In this document: positions 32,890 to 45,140 of the stretch, piece after piece
Layout: every line of letters starts with the position of its first letter
How positions within the stretch are numbered: the stretch's first letter is position 1
DNA from: Nilaparvata lugens
Taxonomy: Eukaryota; Arthropoda; Insecta; Hemiptera; Delphacidae
Direction: 5' to 3'
Length of the DNA: 64,000 bases
Assembly (NCBI RefSeq): GCF_014356525.2
Contig: NC_052508.1
Location: forward strand, 62,873,775-62,937,774
Translations under genes and position numbers: made by a program
The notes under the pieces: model-generated
The model's input: the letters and a program-made list of their open reading frames with translations, nothing else
Told to the model about the DNA's origin: nothing
The model's database searches: none

Positions 32890-33683
32890 ATTTTCTAGGT
32901 ATGATGAATATCATCAAAAAATGTTCCCGAATATTTGAAATGTATGCCCAAGTTCCTATTGAATCGAGATTCTACTCTGAAATAATCATTTTCACAATAT
33001 TTCCAAAGGAAGAAGAAGAAGAAGAAGAAGAAGAAGAAGAAGAAAAAGAAGAAGAAGAAGAAGAAGAAGAAAAAGGATGAGGAGAAGAAGATGATGATTG
33101 AGAAGAGGAATAATAAGGAAGTAGAGAGTGAACACTGCGTATATCTTCAGTCATCAGCGCTGTTTCACAAATGAAACGCGAGAGAAAATTGTGAATGATT
33201 GCTTCCCAAAGACGTGAATGCACGCTGCAGCCGATAGAAGGAGAGAACTAAAGAATGACGAAGAAGAAGTAGAAGGAGAAGAGATAGTATTAGTAGAAGT
33301 AAAAGAAGAAGACAAAGAAGAAGAAGAAGAAAAATAAGAAGAAAAAGTAGTTGTAAGTCGTAAAGCGCGATTAATCCAGCACTAATTTCGTTTGGATTGT
33401 ACAGTAGCAGAAGTCATCAGTCATTATTATTATCATCATTATCAAATCGTCTTAAACATGGCCTGTAATGAGAAAACTCATTCGGAAGTATTTTCATTCT
33501 CACGCGTTCACAACTACAACTATTTTTTCTTTGTTAATATTCTTCTCCATCTTCTTCTATCCCTTCTCCTCCTCATTCTCCATCTGCTTCTTCCAACGCC
33601 TTCTCCTTCTCCTTCTTGATATTCTTCATTCAACTTTGGTATTAATAGCTCTACACGTTCAAGTCTTGAATATTACCATGAGT
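32890..33683. other. simple-sequence and unassigned region
   Basis: (GAA)n at 33007-33078 and purine-rich sequence at 33235-33350. 33355-33400 has GCGCGATTAATCCAGC. Pyrimidine-rich sequence follows at 33530-33630. No gene recognised. Confidence 0.5.
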
Positions 33684-33817
33684 CTTTTACTTTCCTTGCC
33701 CTATTACCATAGGTAAGGAAAGTATTGCTTTCCGAAAAAAATTAAGGTACCCCAATTTCTGAATTTCTATACGTTTTAAGGCCTCCTGAGTCCAAAAAAG
33801 TGGTTTTTGGGTATTGG

Positions 33818-33848
<31 letters not shown>

Positions 33849-33880
33849 TGTGTGTGTGTGTGTGTGTTGTGTGTGTGTGT

Positions 33881-33930
<50 letters not shown>

Positions 33931-33958
33931 GTGTGTGTGTGTGGTGTGGTGTGTGTGT

Positions 33959-34013
<55 letters not shown>

Positions 34014-34024
34014 TGTGTGTGTGT

Positions 34025-34070
<46 letters not shown>

Positions 34071-34105
34071 GTGTGTGTGTGTGTGTTGTGTGTGGTGTGT
34101 GTGTG

Positions 34106-34144
<39 letters not shown>

Positions 34145-34792
34145 TGTGTGTGCGTCTGTGTACACGATATCTCATCTCCCAATTAACGGAATGACTTGAA
34201 ATTTGGAACTTAAGGTCCTTACACTATAAGGATCCGACACGAACAATTTCGATCAAATGCGATTCAAGATGGCGAAAATGTTGTCAAAAACCTGGTTTTT
34301 CGCGATTTTCTCGAAAATGGCTCGAACGATTTTGATCAAATTTATATCTAAAATAGTCATTGATAAGCTATATCAACTGTCACAAGTCCCATATCTGTAA
34401 AAATTTCAGGACCTCCGCCCCATCTATGCAAAGTTTGATTTCAGATTTCCAATTATCAGGTCTCAGATAAAATTTGAAAAGAAAATTTCGAGTGGAAAAG
34501 ATTGAGCATGAAAATCTCTTCAATTAATGTCCAGTAACATTCTCACCTAAAATTGAAAATAAGCTTGAAATTTGAGAAAATGTAATTATTCAATTGCAAA
34601 CTGTTGGCAACGGTTGATTCTATTAAATCATTCACTATGAGGAGATAGCAGATCTCGTGTGTATTCAGCGTTATTGACCTGTCATTAGCTGGCTCAGATC
34701 TTTGACTTGAGATGCGCGTTTACACTAGCGTCAGGTGATCAATTTCCATAATGGCAAGGAAAGTTGTGTGAGTGCGCCACACCAGATTTTTT
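33684..34792 (+). mobile_element. family E element, longest copy, carrying a TG array
   Basis: Begins with a palindrome-like ACTTTCCTTGCCC...AGGTAAGGAAAGT. The TG array follows, and then the body shared with 25400-26073, including ATCTATGCAAAGTTTGATTT and the end GTGCGCCACACCAGATTTTT. No coding frame; class unknown (a Helitron-like or other nonautonomous element is possible). Confidence 0.7.
33817..34160. repeat. (TG)n microsatellite inside family E
   Basis: About 340 bp of TG repeats with occasional GGTG and TTG slips. The frames through it (up to 162 codons of Cys-Val or Thr-His) are not genes. Confidence 0.95.
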
Positions 34793-34879
34793 AGTTTTCA
34801 CTAAAACATTCACCAGATGGTTTTTTGTTCTAAGATGATCACTCTAATAAAATATTACTTCATTCGTTTGTGATAACGT

Positions 34880-35035
34880 TGATATTGTTTCAATATATTG
34901 ATATTGCTTAGAAAGTATTTTATTGTAGAAGTATTCAGGCTCAGTCTAGTTTTTCCTCCATTGTCATGATTATATTATGATTGTAGTATTTTGTACAATA
35001 AATGCATGAATGAATGAATGAATCAATTCATTCAA
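34880..35035 (+). mobile_element. retroposon 3' end with GAAT tail
   Basis: TTTTGTACAATAAATGCATG followed by AATG repeats ends an AT-rich 3' segment, typical of LINE or SINE tails. No other copy recognised here. Confidence 0.4.
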
Positions 35036-36465
35036 TAACAAGTATTACTGTGAATGACTTGGAAAAATATGAACTTTAATAGACCGAACCGTTTTCTTTT
35101 ACTAAATTTTGCCTAATAAGCTGTGACGATATTGCTACAATTATTGTGATACGATATTGGAGAGATAGTGATATCATTAATATATTAAATTTTCTCAAAA
35201 AACAAAATCAATTTTATCATAATATAATATTATAACACTAAAAATATATTGAAACATGTATATAGTTATAATATGACTAAAATAGTTATAATATAGTGGA
35301 ATCATTGTTCATCTATTGTGATACGGATTTGTTCATATTGTGTATTGCTACACCATCAGTACTGACAAGTAGGTACTAATTGTTCAATAATTATATAAGT
35401 GAAAAGAGATATTGTCCATTCCATATGAGAATTTTGAAAAATTTCACTTTTTCAAAATTTCCACTTCGCTCGTTCAACAAGAGCTGAAGTTTTATTCATT
35501 CAGCAAAATAGTCTACCCAACACCACCCACAGCCGAGCGGGTTTTCCACACTACTTTTCATTGTATAGCGTAAAACTCTGTTATATTATACTAGCTACAA
35601 AAAAAAACGATGTTTTTTTTATCAAATTTGAGAAATTTGATTTATTTTATTTGATTCCAGTTCAAATGAAGTACAGTATTATAAATTAGAACTGAAATTT
35701 AAATTTATTCTCAAAAGCACGTATCCATAAGAGACTAGATAAGATACTAAGATACTAGATGCTTCTATCACAATGAGCCATAATAGTCAATTCACAAAAC
35801 AGATCAGTCATAAATATTTGAATGTTATACACTTCCTATAGTACAAAAATCTTTAATAACAGAGAAATAGAATAATAGATATTATTAAGCAGTAGCTAGT
35901 TATATTCCAGTTGAATACATGTGAGTGCATGAACACTGTATAATTATAATATGCATATAGTACAAGCTTTATTATTTGAAAACGTATAGAGAATACTATA
36001 CATTGTACCGTACAAACTCTACTTTATGAAAATAAAAACTTCAGAATACATTAATGATAATATTCTCCATGCGCATGGTGTACCTGTAATCTAAGGCACA
36101 AAAAATATATTGCAGGTTAATAAGTTTTATTACTCAGGAATTTTCCTAATAACAATAAAAAGGCAGCCATTAAACGCTCGGAAAAACTGTGAGCTGAATG
36201 CAAATTAGTGAGTAACGCGCTAATGGAAAATTATCATGCAAAAGAAAAACAGCCGGGAAATTGTGGAAAACTCGGCAGTGCTCGAAAACCTTATTTCCTT
36301 GATCACGCCATTTAGATTCCGATATGGAGGCACGTGTACAATGGTACAATAATTAGGCTGGAAATTATGATTTCTGAGGTGAAATCTGGTGGACTAATCC
36401 TTTTATAATGACTTTCAAATCAAATTTGATATTTATAATGTCTTTATCGTGTATTCATTAATCTT
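35036..36465. other. unassigned; possible noncoding element 36150-36370
   Basis: 35140-36130 is AT-rich and featureless. 36150-36370 is a denser block with ATGCAAATTAG (octamer-like), GTAACGCGCTAATGG and CpGs, and no coding frame. Confidence 0.35.
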
Positions 36466-36548
36466 TCATCTTCTCCTTCTCCTTCTTCTTCTTCTTCTTC
36501 TTCTTCTTCTTCTTCTTCTTCTTCTTCTTCTTCTTCTTCTTCTTCTCC
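36466..36548. repeat. (CTT)n microsatellite
   Basis: About 75 bp of CTT repeats with CTC edges. Confidence 0.9.
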
Positions 36549-37260
36549 TACTTCATCTCCCTCTTCTGTTCCTGCTTCTTCTACTGCTCCCATTCCCTCC
36601 ACTCCGTCTTTCTTCAAATTCTGCTTCCATTTTTCTTATTCCACTTCCTTGTTCTTGTTTAACTACTGTATTGCTTCTTTTCCTTGAAATTCTGCTTCAG
36701 CTTCTTCTTATTTTCCTCCTCTTCCACAATCTTCTTCTTCTTCCTTCCATATTCTCACTTCTCTCTAATAAATATGAAATCTCTCCCAATTATGTTCTTA
36801 ATGATTCAATTCACAACCAGTCTATTAATCAAAACAACATTTATGATTTCAGTTGAAATCTTGTAGGATTATATTAGTCTTTGAGTAAAGTATATAAGTA
36901 TATTAGTTATGTAAAATATTTATCACTGTTTAACGACATTTTCTGAACGATCCAATTTGGAATTGGTTTCAGATTCATTATAATCCGACACTCATGTGAG
37001 ATTTCCTCAATTATGGAAATATAGTAGTTTTTATTCGTTTCCATGCTAGAGAAAGCAGCAAAATGATCTAGATTTTGGATCATTTATGAATATTAGAAAA
37101 CTTTTGTGTCTTAATACATTCCTATATGGCCTGATGTTGTCCTGGAATATGTCCAGTTGCACACATGTCGACTTGTCAGTGTTTTCAAGGGAATACTTTT
37201 CAAGAAAGTTAACTGTTAATATAATGCTCTGCAGAAAATGTAATTAACCGTTCTTCTTGT
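36549..37260. other. unassigned sequence
   Basis: Pyrimidine-rich to 36760, then AT-rich; no gene recognised. Confidence 0.4.
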
Positions 37261-38081
37261 CAGGGGCCTATTTCACAAAGGTACAAGAAAGTATTGTTAC
37301 AAACCATGGTTACGAACGAGTACTTGTAGTTACAAGTTTACAAGTACTCACGTTTCACAAAAATTTATGATCTTCAAGTAGTTTACAAGTTTACAAGTCT
37401 ACAAGTACTTCAATAGTAAACATAACCTATTTCCATGATGATTTCCTTTTTTCATCATTTATAAAGGTTACTTATACTTTTCAATAATTACTTTGAAAAT
37501 ATTTGAAAACAATATAATGTTTTTTGTACAGTCTACTTCATTTATTGCTGAATTTGTAACCTACACAATATATTCACTCTGTATATATTATATAGTAAAT
37601 GTACTATATATAATGTATACTATATTATACTGTGTATATTACTATAGTACACATAACCTATGAGGTAACACAATAACTATTTTGGAAATTTATTTAATTC
37701 AATTTCCTGATACATATATTTCCAAAATAATGAATTATAGAGAAATATAGGGCATTTTTGATTGTTAGAAATATTTATTGAATATTTAAAATCATTTTAA
37801 TAATAATAATAAATTGTAAATCCTTTACATTCAATAGCTTTCCACTTCGGTAGAAATTTCATAGTTACAAACAAGTAATTTCGACAAAAATTGTTGGCTA
37901 CAATGAAAATCTTTGTGAAACACTTGTTCGTAACAAGCCAATCACTTGTAAACTTGTAGAAATTCATTGTAACTACAAGTTTACAATTCTGCTTTTGTGA
38001 AACGCTAGTAATCAGCTGTTCTCCAAAACCATGAGCAACAAGACTTGTAACCTACTTGTACCTTTGTGAAACGGGCCCCTG
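37261..38081. mobile_element. 821-bp nonautonomous TIR element
   Basis: The left end CAGGGGCCTATTTCACAAAG and the right end CTTTGTGAAACGGGCCCCTG are inverted and extend through GGTACAAG. Subterminal ACTTGTA/TACAAGT words recur on both sides. The interior is AT-rich and noncoding. CAGGG ends recall hAT elements, but I see no matching 8-bp flanks. Confidence 0.7.
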
Positions 38082-38376
38082 GTTGGAAACAAATCATACT
38101 GGAATATCTTGAAATAATAAACTTTCACCTCTTAATTTTCTTCATTCTCTCGGAATGAAAATATTCCAATATTACAAGAAATTCTATTGTGCCTGCCATT
38201 GAGAATAATGGTATCAAGTCAATAATTTGTATGTGAGTGGAGCTCTAATCCATGGACGAAACCTTTATTGTAATTTTGTGTTGTGGCCACTAATTCCGGT
38301 GGAGGTTGCATGGATAGCGGTTCGTTCTTGCAAAAGATAGTGAGAAGAGAGTATTACGAGAGAGAGAGAGAGAAAG

Positions 38377-38503
38377 ATTGATTGATTGAGTACTTTATTT
38401 ATGTAGACTACAATATATACTGGCTCATACACTTATACAATAGCTTACAATACAGCAAAGTTTCAGATGAATTCACATAACATAAACTAAGAAAATAATT
38501 ATT
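38377..38503 (-). mobile_element. family D retroposon, tail part
   Basis: Minus-strand tail ATTGATTGATTGAGTACTTT followed by about 100 bp of the AT-rich 3' part, then diverging. Confidence 0.65.
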
Positions 38504-38610
38504 ATGCCTGGCAGGCAAATTTTATTATAAAAATGATAAGAAAAAAAGAAAAGAAATTTGGAAAAAGCAAAAACGAGAAGAGAGAGAGAGAGAGAGAGAG
38601 TGAGAGTGAG

Positions 38611-38894
38611 ATTGATTGATTGATTGAGTACTTTATTTATATAGGCTACAATATATACTGGCTTATACACTTATATACAATAGCTTACAATACAGCAAAA
38701 TTATGGATGAATTTACAAAATATAAATTAAGAAAATAATTATTGAGCTGTGTATAATATGAAAAAAAATCAATTTGTAATAACTATAGATAATATTGTTA
38801 TGCATCAGCATAAATTGGCGGAGCTTTGGACATATCAATGTCCATTCTTTGGGAAAAATATTCGAAGTACTCTTCCCACTAACTCTCCACCAAA
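38611..38894 (-). mobile_element. family D retroposon, near full length
   Basis: Runs from the ATCA tail, through the AT-rich part, to CTAACTCTCCACCAAAAG. A GA repeat (38578-38602) precedes it, and another follows its 5' end. Read on the minus strand, the short frame ending ...MDIDMSKAPPIYADA is kept. Confidence 0.7.
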
Positions 38895-39375
38895 AGAGAG
38901 AGAGAGAGAAAGGAAGAGAAAAAGAGAAAAATTGAAAAAGAGAAAGAGAGGGAGAAAAAAGAGACATAAAGTGCAAGAGATAGATAGGCATAGAAGGAGA
39001 GAACGGAAGGGAAAAGAGAAGGATGGCGACAAACTTGAAATTCATGAATGGATGTATAAATCAAAATATTTTTAGTAGAACGATGACAAAAATATAGGAG
39101 GCTTGGGAATATTCAGAGACAGATCGTAGCAGTCCTATTTATGTGCTTCATGAAAATGTATGGATCTCAACGAAAACATTGCAATGATCAATGTAAAAGA
39201 GTGAGCACTGAAGAGAAAGAAGAATAAAAGAAGAGAGTAGGAAGGGAGGGAGAGAGAAGTGATATGAGGAAGAGGAGAAAGGAGGGAAGACAAATAGAAA
39301 AGGAAGTAGAAGGAAAGAAAAGAGGGAGAGGAAGTGAAAAGATCTAAGAGGAAGTGAAAGAAGAGAATTCCATTG
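38895..39375. repeat. purine-rich region
   Basis: GA/GAAA-rich simple sequence at 38895-39025 and 39205-39370. The Lys/Arg/Glu-rich frame here is compositional. Confidence 0.65.
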
Positions 39376-39664
39376 TCATTACATTGTGAATAAAGTCAAT
39401 CACAATGATATACATGAGACTAAAGTATAGTATTTAGTCACTACCACCTAAATTTGAAGTAAACCTAGGTGGTGTTGACTTAGTTAAAATCGAGATACTA
39501 GTAGTTCTGTGAATAGTAGACCTCACGCAGTATTCTCATCCACAAGTACTTGATTCAAACTATAGACCTTATGGAAATACAGCAATAGACTGGCTTCTCC
39601 ACACATCTGTGTAATCACTTGTCAGCTGATTTATGATGAATAATTCTATAGTCTGATTTTTACT
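39376..39664. other. unassigned sequence
   Basis: No recognised feature. Confidence 0.4.
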
Positions 39665-39955
39665 CTAATATTGGCGTATGAAGGAGGCTCCTTTTTCCTT
39701 TTATATTATTCTTGAAATGCAAAATTTCCAAAAACCTTGTATATACGTTGACGCGCAATTAAAAAAGGAACATACCTGTCAAATTTCACGGAAATCTATT
39801 ACCGCGTTTCGCCGTAAATGCGCAACATATAAACATCTGAACATTTTAACTTTCAAACATTTAAACATTAAGAGAAATGCCAAACCGTCGACTTGAATCC
39901 ACTTCGCTCCCCCCCCCGCAGACCCCACTTCGCTCGGTCAAATATACACTTGAAA
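39665..39955 (+). repeat. probable interspersed repeat with CACTTCGCTC end
   Basis: CGTTTCGCCGTAAATGCGCA, AACATTTAAACATTAAGAG-like words and CCACTTCGCTC on either side of a C9 run. CCACTTCGCTCG occurs once more at 35460. The 72-codon frame inside has no domain. Recalled as a planthopper repeat; not proven here. Confidence 0.35.
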
Positions 39956-40133
39956 AGTATCGAATATTCATATTGAATTAATTTATTGTTAGAAATCGAA
40001 AGCTACTGTTAATGTTTTTCACTCGGCTCATAATGTGTTTTGGTTTATTGTGAATATATTTAATTTCTGCAGCCTCAATTACTTGGGATTGATTGAAAAA
40101 GGCTTGAAATGAGACTTACATGGAAACTTCAAT

Positions 40134-40195
40134 ACCCACCACCCGTACCGTCAGGGACTCCCCACCAACAAGAAGCCATATACCGTACAAATTTA
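40134..40195 (+). mobile_element. SINE-B 3' end, diverged
   Basis: CAGGGACTCCCCACCAACAA and then GAAGCCATATACCG match the last 60 bp of SINE-B, with small insertions. Confidence 0.65.
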
Positions 40196-40301
40196 GTTTC
40201 ACTGAACTTAAACTGCTGGAACTTAACACTATGGAACTCACTTAAAATAAAACTGAATAAACACAAAAGTATAATTCTCTCATTTTGGGTCTAACATAAT
40301 A

Positions 40302-40476
40302 CTTTTTGTGTAGTTGAGAAGTTGATATTGTGGTAATTATTCATATTGAATGAAAAAGACTAAGAAATTGTCAAAAAACCACTGATTTTTTTTTTTGTGT
40401 AATAACCGAAACCGGTCTTTCTAATTATCAATAAATCAGTGTTTTTTTGACAATTTCTTAGACTTTTTCATTCAAT
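40302..40476. repeat. family C copy with palindromic arms
   Basis: ATTGAATGAAAAAGACTAAG (40344 on) and CTTAGACTTTTTCATTCAAT (to 40476) form inverted arms of about 36 bp around ACCGGTCTTTCT. The left flank is TTTTGTGTAGTTGAGAAG. Confidence 0.7.
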
Positions 40477-41280
40477 CTAACATTATAGTCGACATTTGAG
40501 AACAAATGATACTACAGAATTTAGTAGAGAATATTGTTCTTTTCGGGTCATTCCAGCCAAAAATAAGAGAAACCAGGAACGAATAAGAGGGTATAAAACT
40601 GGTGAGAGTGCACAAAAGAGGATAATGTATAGTTTAGGAGATTTTCACCCCAAAGCATCGGGTTTTGTTCTGCGTTAATCTAGTGATAGGCTATTGCTGT
40701 TTGTCATCACATACTTTCTATAACTATGTTTTGTAAGTATACACAATTTTCACAATGCTTCATATATCTATAGCTTTGTAGGAACAGATAAGACAGATAC
40801 AGACACCCACAACGTATTCTATATATGTATTTTGTATGTATAGATTATACGCCTATGCCAGAGTCCCTTCACTTATAGCCCTATCCAAAATTATTGATCA
40901 TTTTCTGAGCCCTTCAACCCTCTTCAGAAACGGCTGGCCTCAGGGCATACTACTTGCTTTCCCTTCCATTTCTTTTCCCTTCTTCTCAGTCCCTTCACGC
41001 TTCTTATCAAATCTTCCCACTTTGGAGGGAAAATCTGCATTTTGTTTCAGTAGTGAAAGCCTTCTTCAAAACTGGAAGTCTCTAAAGCACTTCTAAAGTA
41101 TTGAAGAATGGAATTATTGTTCGTTAAGTATGTTGTTCGGAAGAATTATTCATTTTGGAAATACTCAAGAACTTGAATACTATTAGATCTTGGATATCAT
41201 TGGTAATGTGTACTTGACTAGATTAATAATGCTAACACTTTTTGATTCGAGCCTACTCCAAAATGAGGAGAATGAAAATT
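40477..41280. other. unassigned; two small plus frames
   Basis: Frames at 40496-40678 and 40836-41096 have ordinary composition but no recognised domain, and their surroundings show no exon signals that I can defend. Confidence 0.35.
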
Positions 41281-41395
41281 TTATTTATTTATTTATTTAT
41301 TTATTCACTGTTGTCCTTATTACAGTAATATTATTGGTGGAGTCTTAAAACATTCATAGTATTATCCAAGAGGGCAGAAAACTTCATGAGGAAAT
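41281..41395 (-). mobile_element. retroposon 3' end, AATA tail, minus strand
   Basis: TTTATTTATTTATTTATTTA on the plus strand, then ATTCACTGTTGTCCTTATTA, the mirror of the retroposon 3' ends elsewhere (AAGGACAACAG before the tail). Confidence 0.5.
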
Positions 41396-41768
41396 ATATA
41401 TAAGTAGGCCTACCGTTCTTTCACACTGAAAGCCACATTACTTGATATTAGAAGTGAGATGATATTGGAAGAATTAATTTCCATAAATCATCTCAAGTGT
41501 TTACAAATTTCAGTAACATTTCTTACATTCGAAATATTATAGTTTCACTGACTATCATGTAGATAATCAGATTTTCCACAAATACTACTTAAAAATTGAT
41601 TCGTTCTCCAATTCATCCAAATTTCTGGTTCATATTCATTCTTTTGATCAAGGGATTGAACTCAAACTGATGTAGTCGAATCAGAACGTGGACTCTGAGA
41701 TATTTCAATCAATCAAAATCTGGAGAGGTTTTGTGAAGGGCTGTAAAGTTGTTACTTTTCCAATAATT
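41396..41768. other. unassigned sequence
   Basis: No recognised feature. Confidence 0.4.
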
Positions 41769-41945
41769 TTTATTTTTATTTATTTACAATGCAAATGACA
41801 CTAATGTAGTAACATTGGAAGATAAAATAATAAGATAGTCCTTGTGCTATTTCACTTCCAAATCTATAGGTGACAAAGTCCAAGATAAGGTTAGAATTTC
41901 ACTTGTACAATTTTTATAAAATTTTAGTCCAAAATAAACACAAAA
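41769..41945 (-). mobile_element. family A retroposon, 5'-truncated
   Basis: Keeps the tail and about 175 bp of the 3' part (GACAAAGTCCAAGATAAGGT, CAAAATAAACAC) and then stops. Confidence 0.7.
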
Positions 41946-43020
41946 TTGATATTATTTTTGTATTTTCGAATTGAGTTCATAAAGTCCTGCTTGAAAAGGA
42001 TTTCTGAAAATATTATGAGGGTAACGTGGAATAGTTTTCTTATACAATAAATTGTTCAGTGCTGAATGAGACTTCCTAGTACCTCTAGACCACCCCAACT
42101 CAATCTCCTGCCACCTCAATAATTCAGACTCTATCAAAGCCTCAACTCCCTTCTGGACCTCACTCAAAATAATAATTATCCACATCATAATCACTTGTGT
42201 GATTCTTCTCTTTCTCTCTCTTCCTCTGGTAATCTTCTCACTTCCTTACATCATCCATCACTCGTCATTTTCGCTTTGAACAGTTCCTTGAAAGAGGAGA
42301 GAATGAGGAATTATTTTTGCACCCCAAATTAAGGAAAAGAGAGAGGGAGGTATGTATAGTGCCCCTTAATTCGAAAATCAACCCCCAACCAAATATCTGT
42401 TTGCCCCGTGGCCACATACTACAATCATCATCATAATCATCATCTCCTTATTTTTCTTTTTCTCTAATTTTTCTCTTTCTCCTCGTCTCTCATGTTCAAG
42501 GGTTCGCAGTTCGTTAACGCAAGTGTGAGTAATAAATGAATCGCACAGCGCTTATGATTACAATCCACACAGCAGGAAACAAGGAAGGAGAAAGAGAGAG
42601 AATGGAAAGAGAGGAGATGGAAGGGTGTGGGAGAAGGGGAAGGGTGAGATTGGAGGAACTTTCTTGATGAATTGTTCACAATATCCAGACTGGACGATGG
42701 CTAAATATCACGCTCATTTACCTCTTCCTCCTGTTTTATCCCAATTTCATCACCATTTCTCTTTATTCTCCTTATTCCTCCTTCTCCTTATTGTGCTCAT
42801 TTACTCCTTTCTTCTGTATTTATCCCAATTTCATTATCGTTTATCTCTCCTTATCCTCCCATTTATTGTCGTCTCTCCTCTTCTCCTTATCTTCCTCTAC
42901 TTTCTCCTTTCTGAAGTTCAAATTTCAGAGAATGTCCAGAAATATTTGTGACTGAAAAAGCAAACATAAAGCAAGGAGCATTACCTCTCGAATGCGATAC
43001 CTGACAATTGAAGCCCCGAA
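41946..43020. other. unassigned; small frames only
   Basis: Contains an 80-codon minus frame (41952-42194) and a pyrimidine-rich stretch (42720-42910). Neither has a recognisable product. Confidence 0.35.
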
Positions 43021-43342
43021 GCACATCTGAACTAATTATCAATCCTCAAAAACTCGATGACTATGGAACTAAAATCATTCCTCCGACATACATTATTTTA
43101 TTATTGAAATTTTCTTCAAATTTCATACAGATATTCATTGTTATCATAGATCACGGACGAAGAACCTGACCTAAAATTCGCGCACATCTCAACTATAAGT
43201 ATTAGTTCTAAAAAATCGATGACTATAAAACTAAAATAATTTCTTCAACATTCATTATTTTATTATTGAAATTTTCCTATAATTTCATACAGATATTCAT
43301 TGTTATCATAGATTATGGACGAAGAACCTAACCTAAAACTCG
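43021..43342. repeat. 161-bp tandem dimer
   Basis: GCACATCT at 43021 recurs at 43182, and both units contain ATTATTTTATTATTGAAATT, CATACAGATATTCATTGTTA and GGACGAAGAACCT. The two units differ at scattered sites, so the duplication is not recent. Confidence 0.9.
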
Positions 43343-45000
43343 TTCGCCATGGACACAGATGCCTGGTGAAAATACAACGCCAAAGCGTGGTAGCACTAGA
43401 AACTTCTCGGACACAAACTACTCGGACAGGAGGAGTACGAAATAAGGGTAAGTAGTAAAAGGGGGAGAAATGGGTGGTGAAGGAGTGAGAGGAAGAGGTC
43501 AGCTGACGAAAGGAGGTGTAATTAAAAAGGAAGATATCGATTGGAGTGAGTTGCATGGGACTTGGGGTTTTCTTCTCTAGTTTTAGGGTGCCTTACTGTC
43601 GGTGGGTAGGAGAAAAAGAAGGAGAAGAAAGAGGTGAAAATGAAGAAGAGGAAGAAAACTGCCACCCTCACACACATGTTTTTAGTCGGTTTCATTAGTC
43701 ATGGAGCATGGCTTGAGCACTAGGCTACTCCTATACTCTTACTACTTTCGCTTCTCATCTGAATTTTCTTCTTCATTTTCCCATTTCCTCTCTTCTTTTC
43801 TTTTCAGCTTTTTTCTTCTCATGTTAGTTATTCTACATAATATTTTCTCTAGTCTATTTTGGATCATAATCATCCATCGAAATGTTTGTCACAAGAGACC
43901 ATTGAATCGATGGAAATAAATCAATAAAAGTTACAAATCAAGCTCATCAAACGATCTGAGCATCGAAACACGTGTAAAAATCATCGAGTCAAGATGAAAA
44001 TTGTCAGGTAATAATAATTAAGATTGGAAATTAATCCAATCTATGATTATTAATGCAAACAGAAGTTAGAAAATATCAATAGATAGATTGAGGGATGATA
44101 TCACGACGATTTTATCAATTATTATACCTAGTATCAATCCCAATATTGAATTTGCTTATAATTTCCAAAAGATCTCAAAAGGATGAACTAGATAGATGAA
44201 ATATTATGAATTCAAGTTGGAACATTTCTATTACCATTATCAAAAATTCAATTCGTGAAGGAACTATGGAGGCTTTTCCCTCTGTCATTTTAATCTCTTA
44301 TTTGCATAAATACACACATGGAGACAACAGGTTAAACCCTTATATGTCTCCTTGGAACATTGTAACAACATTTTTCATTGAAAAATTAGATTTAAAATAA
44401 ACAACAAGCTGAGAATAAAACAAGATATTTTGGTATCAATACCAGGTTTCCAGCACACAATCCCTATTAAAATTGATTTGTAAGTCTATTAGGTCGTCAC
44501 TTTGGCCTTGAAAAGATCGATAGTGTAGACCAGACTTAAGGAGACCAACTTCCTTCCTGGGCCGCTTCCTAGATGGTTCCAAGTGCTTCCACCCTTCACC
44601 CTTCACCCTACCATCCACCTCTATATCCACTCGCCACCCTCATCTACCTCCGGGAGACACCTTAATCAACCTCCTCTCGTGACAGAGGGGAGGGCAAATC
44701 ACCTTAGGGCACGACATTGCAACCGTTTACGAGTTTAACGTACTCGAGAACCGAGCTTAAACCTGAATACATCCGAAATTAGTAAATTTACTTCAGTCAC
44801 TATATTCAGCCCAGTTTTATGTAGAATATCAATGATGATAGTTGGGAAAAGAACAATGAGTTTGTATAATTGGAAATACAACATAATATAATATACAATA
44901 ATACAATATAATTTATAATTAATCGTGATTGATTTAATTTAATTTGAAATGATTTTTGTGTGTTTTGAATTTTGAATTGAGTGTGTAATTAATGAATGTT
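43343..45000. other. unassigned sequence
   Basis: Small frames (43263-43556 minus, 43701-43919 plus, 44206-44400 plus, 44436-44630 minus) lack recognisable domains. 43600-43660 is purine-rich. Confidence 0.4.
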
Positions 45001-45140
45001 AAGTGACACATAACCTAGCTACATTTGGACTGTTGTATAAATTAGAATCGGAACCGTTTTGGGCTTATAAGCCTGTGGTACTTTTCTGTAATTTATGTAA
45101 TTCTGAATGATTAAATAAATAAATAAATAAATAAATAAAC
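45001..45140 (+). mobile_element. LINE-like 3' end, AATA tail
   Basis: GTGACACATAACCTAGC, then GGGCTTATAAGCC as a short hairpin, and TGATTAAATAAATAAATAAA. Resembles 20706-20822 in layout (CATAACCTA..., GGAC...). Confidence 0.5.

Noticed and set aside
33687..34199. Thr-His or Cys-Val repeat proteins of up to 162 codons
   Set aside because: All six frames reflect the TG microsatellite.
41952..42194. 80-codon minus-strand gene
   Set aside because: Ordinary composition but no family recognised and no supporting context.
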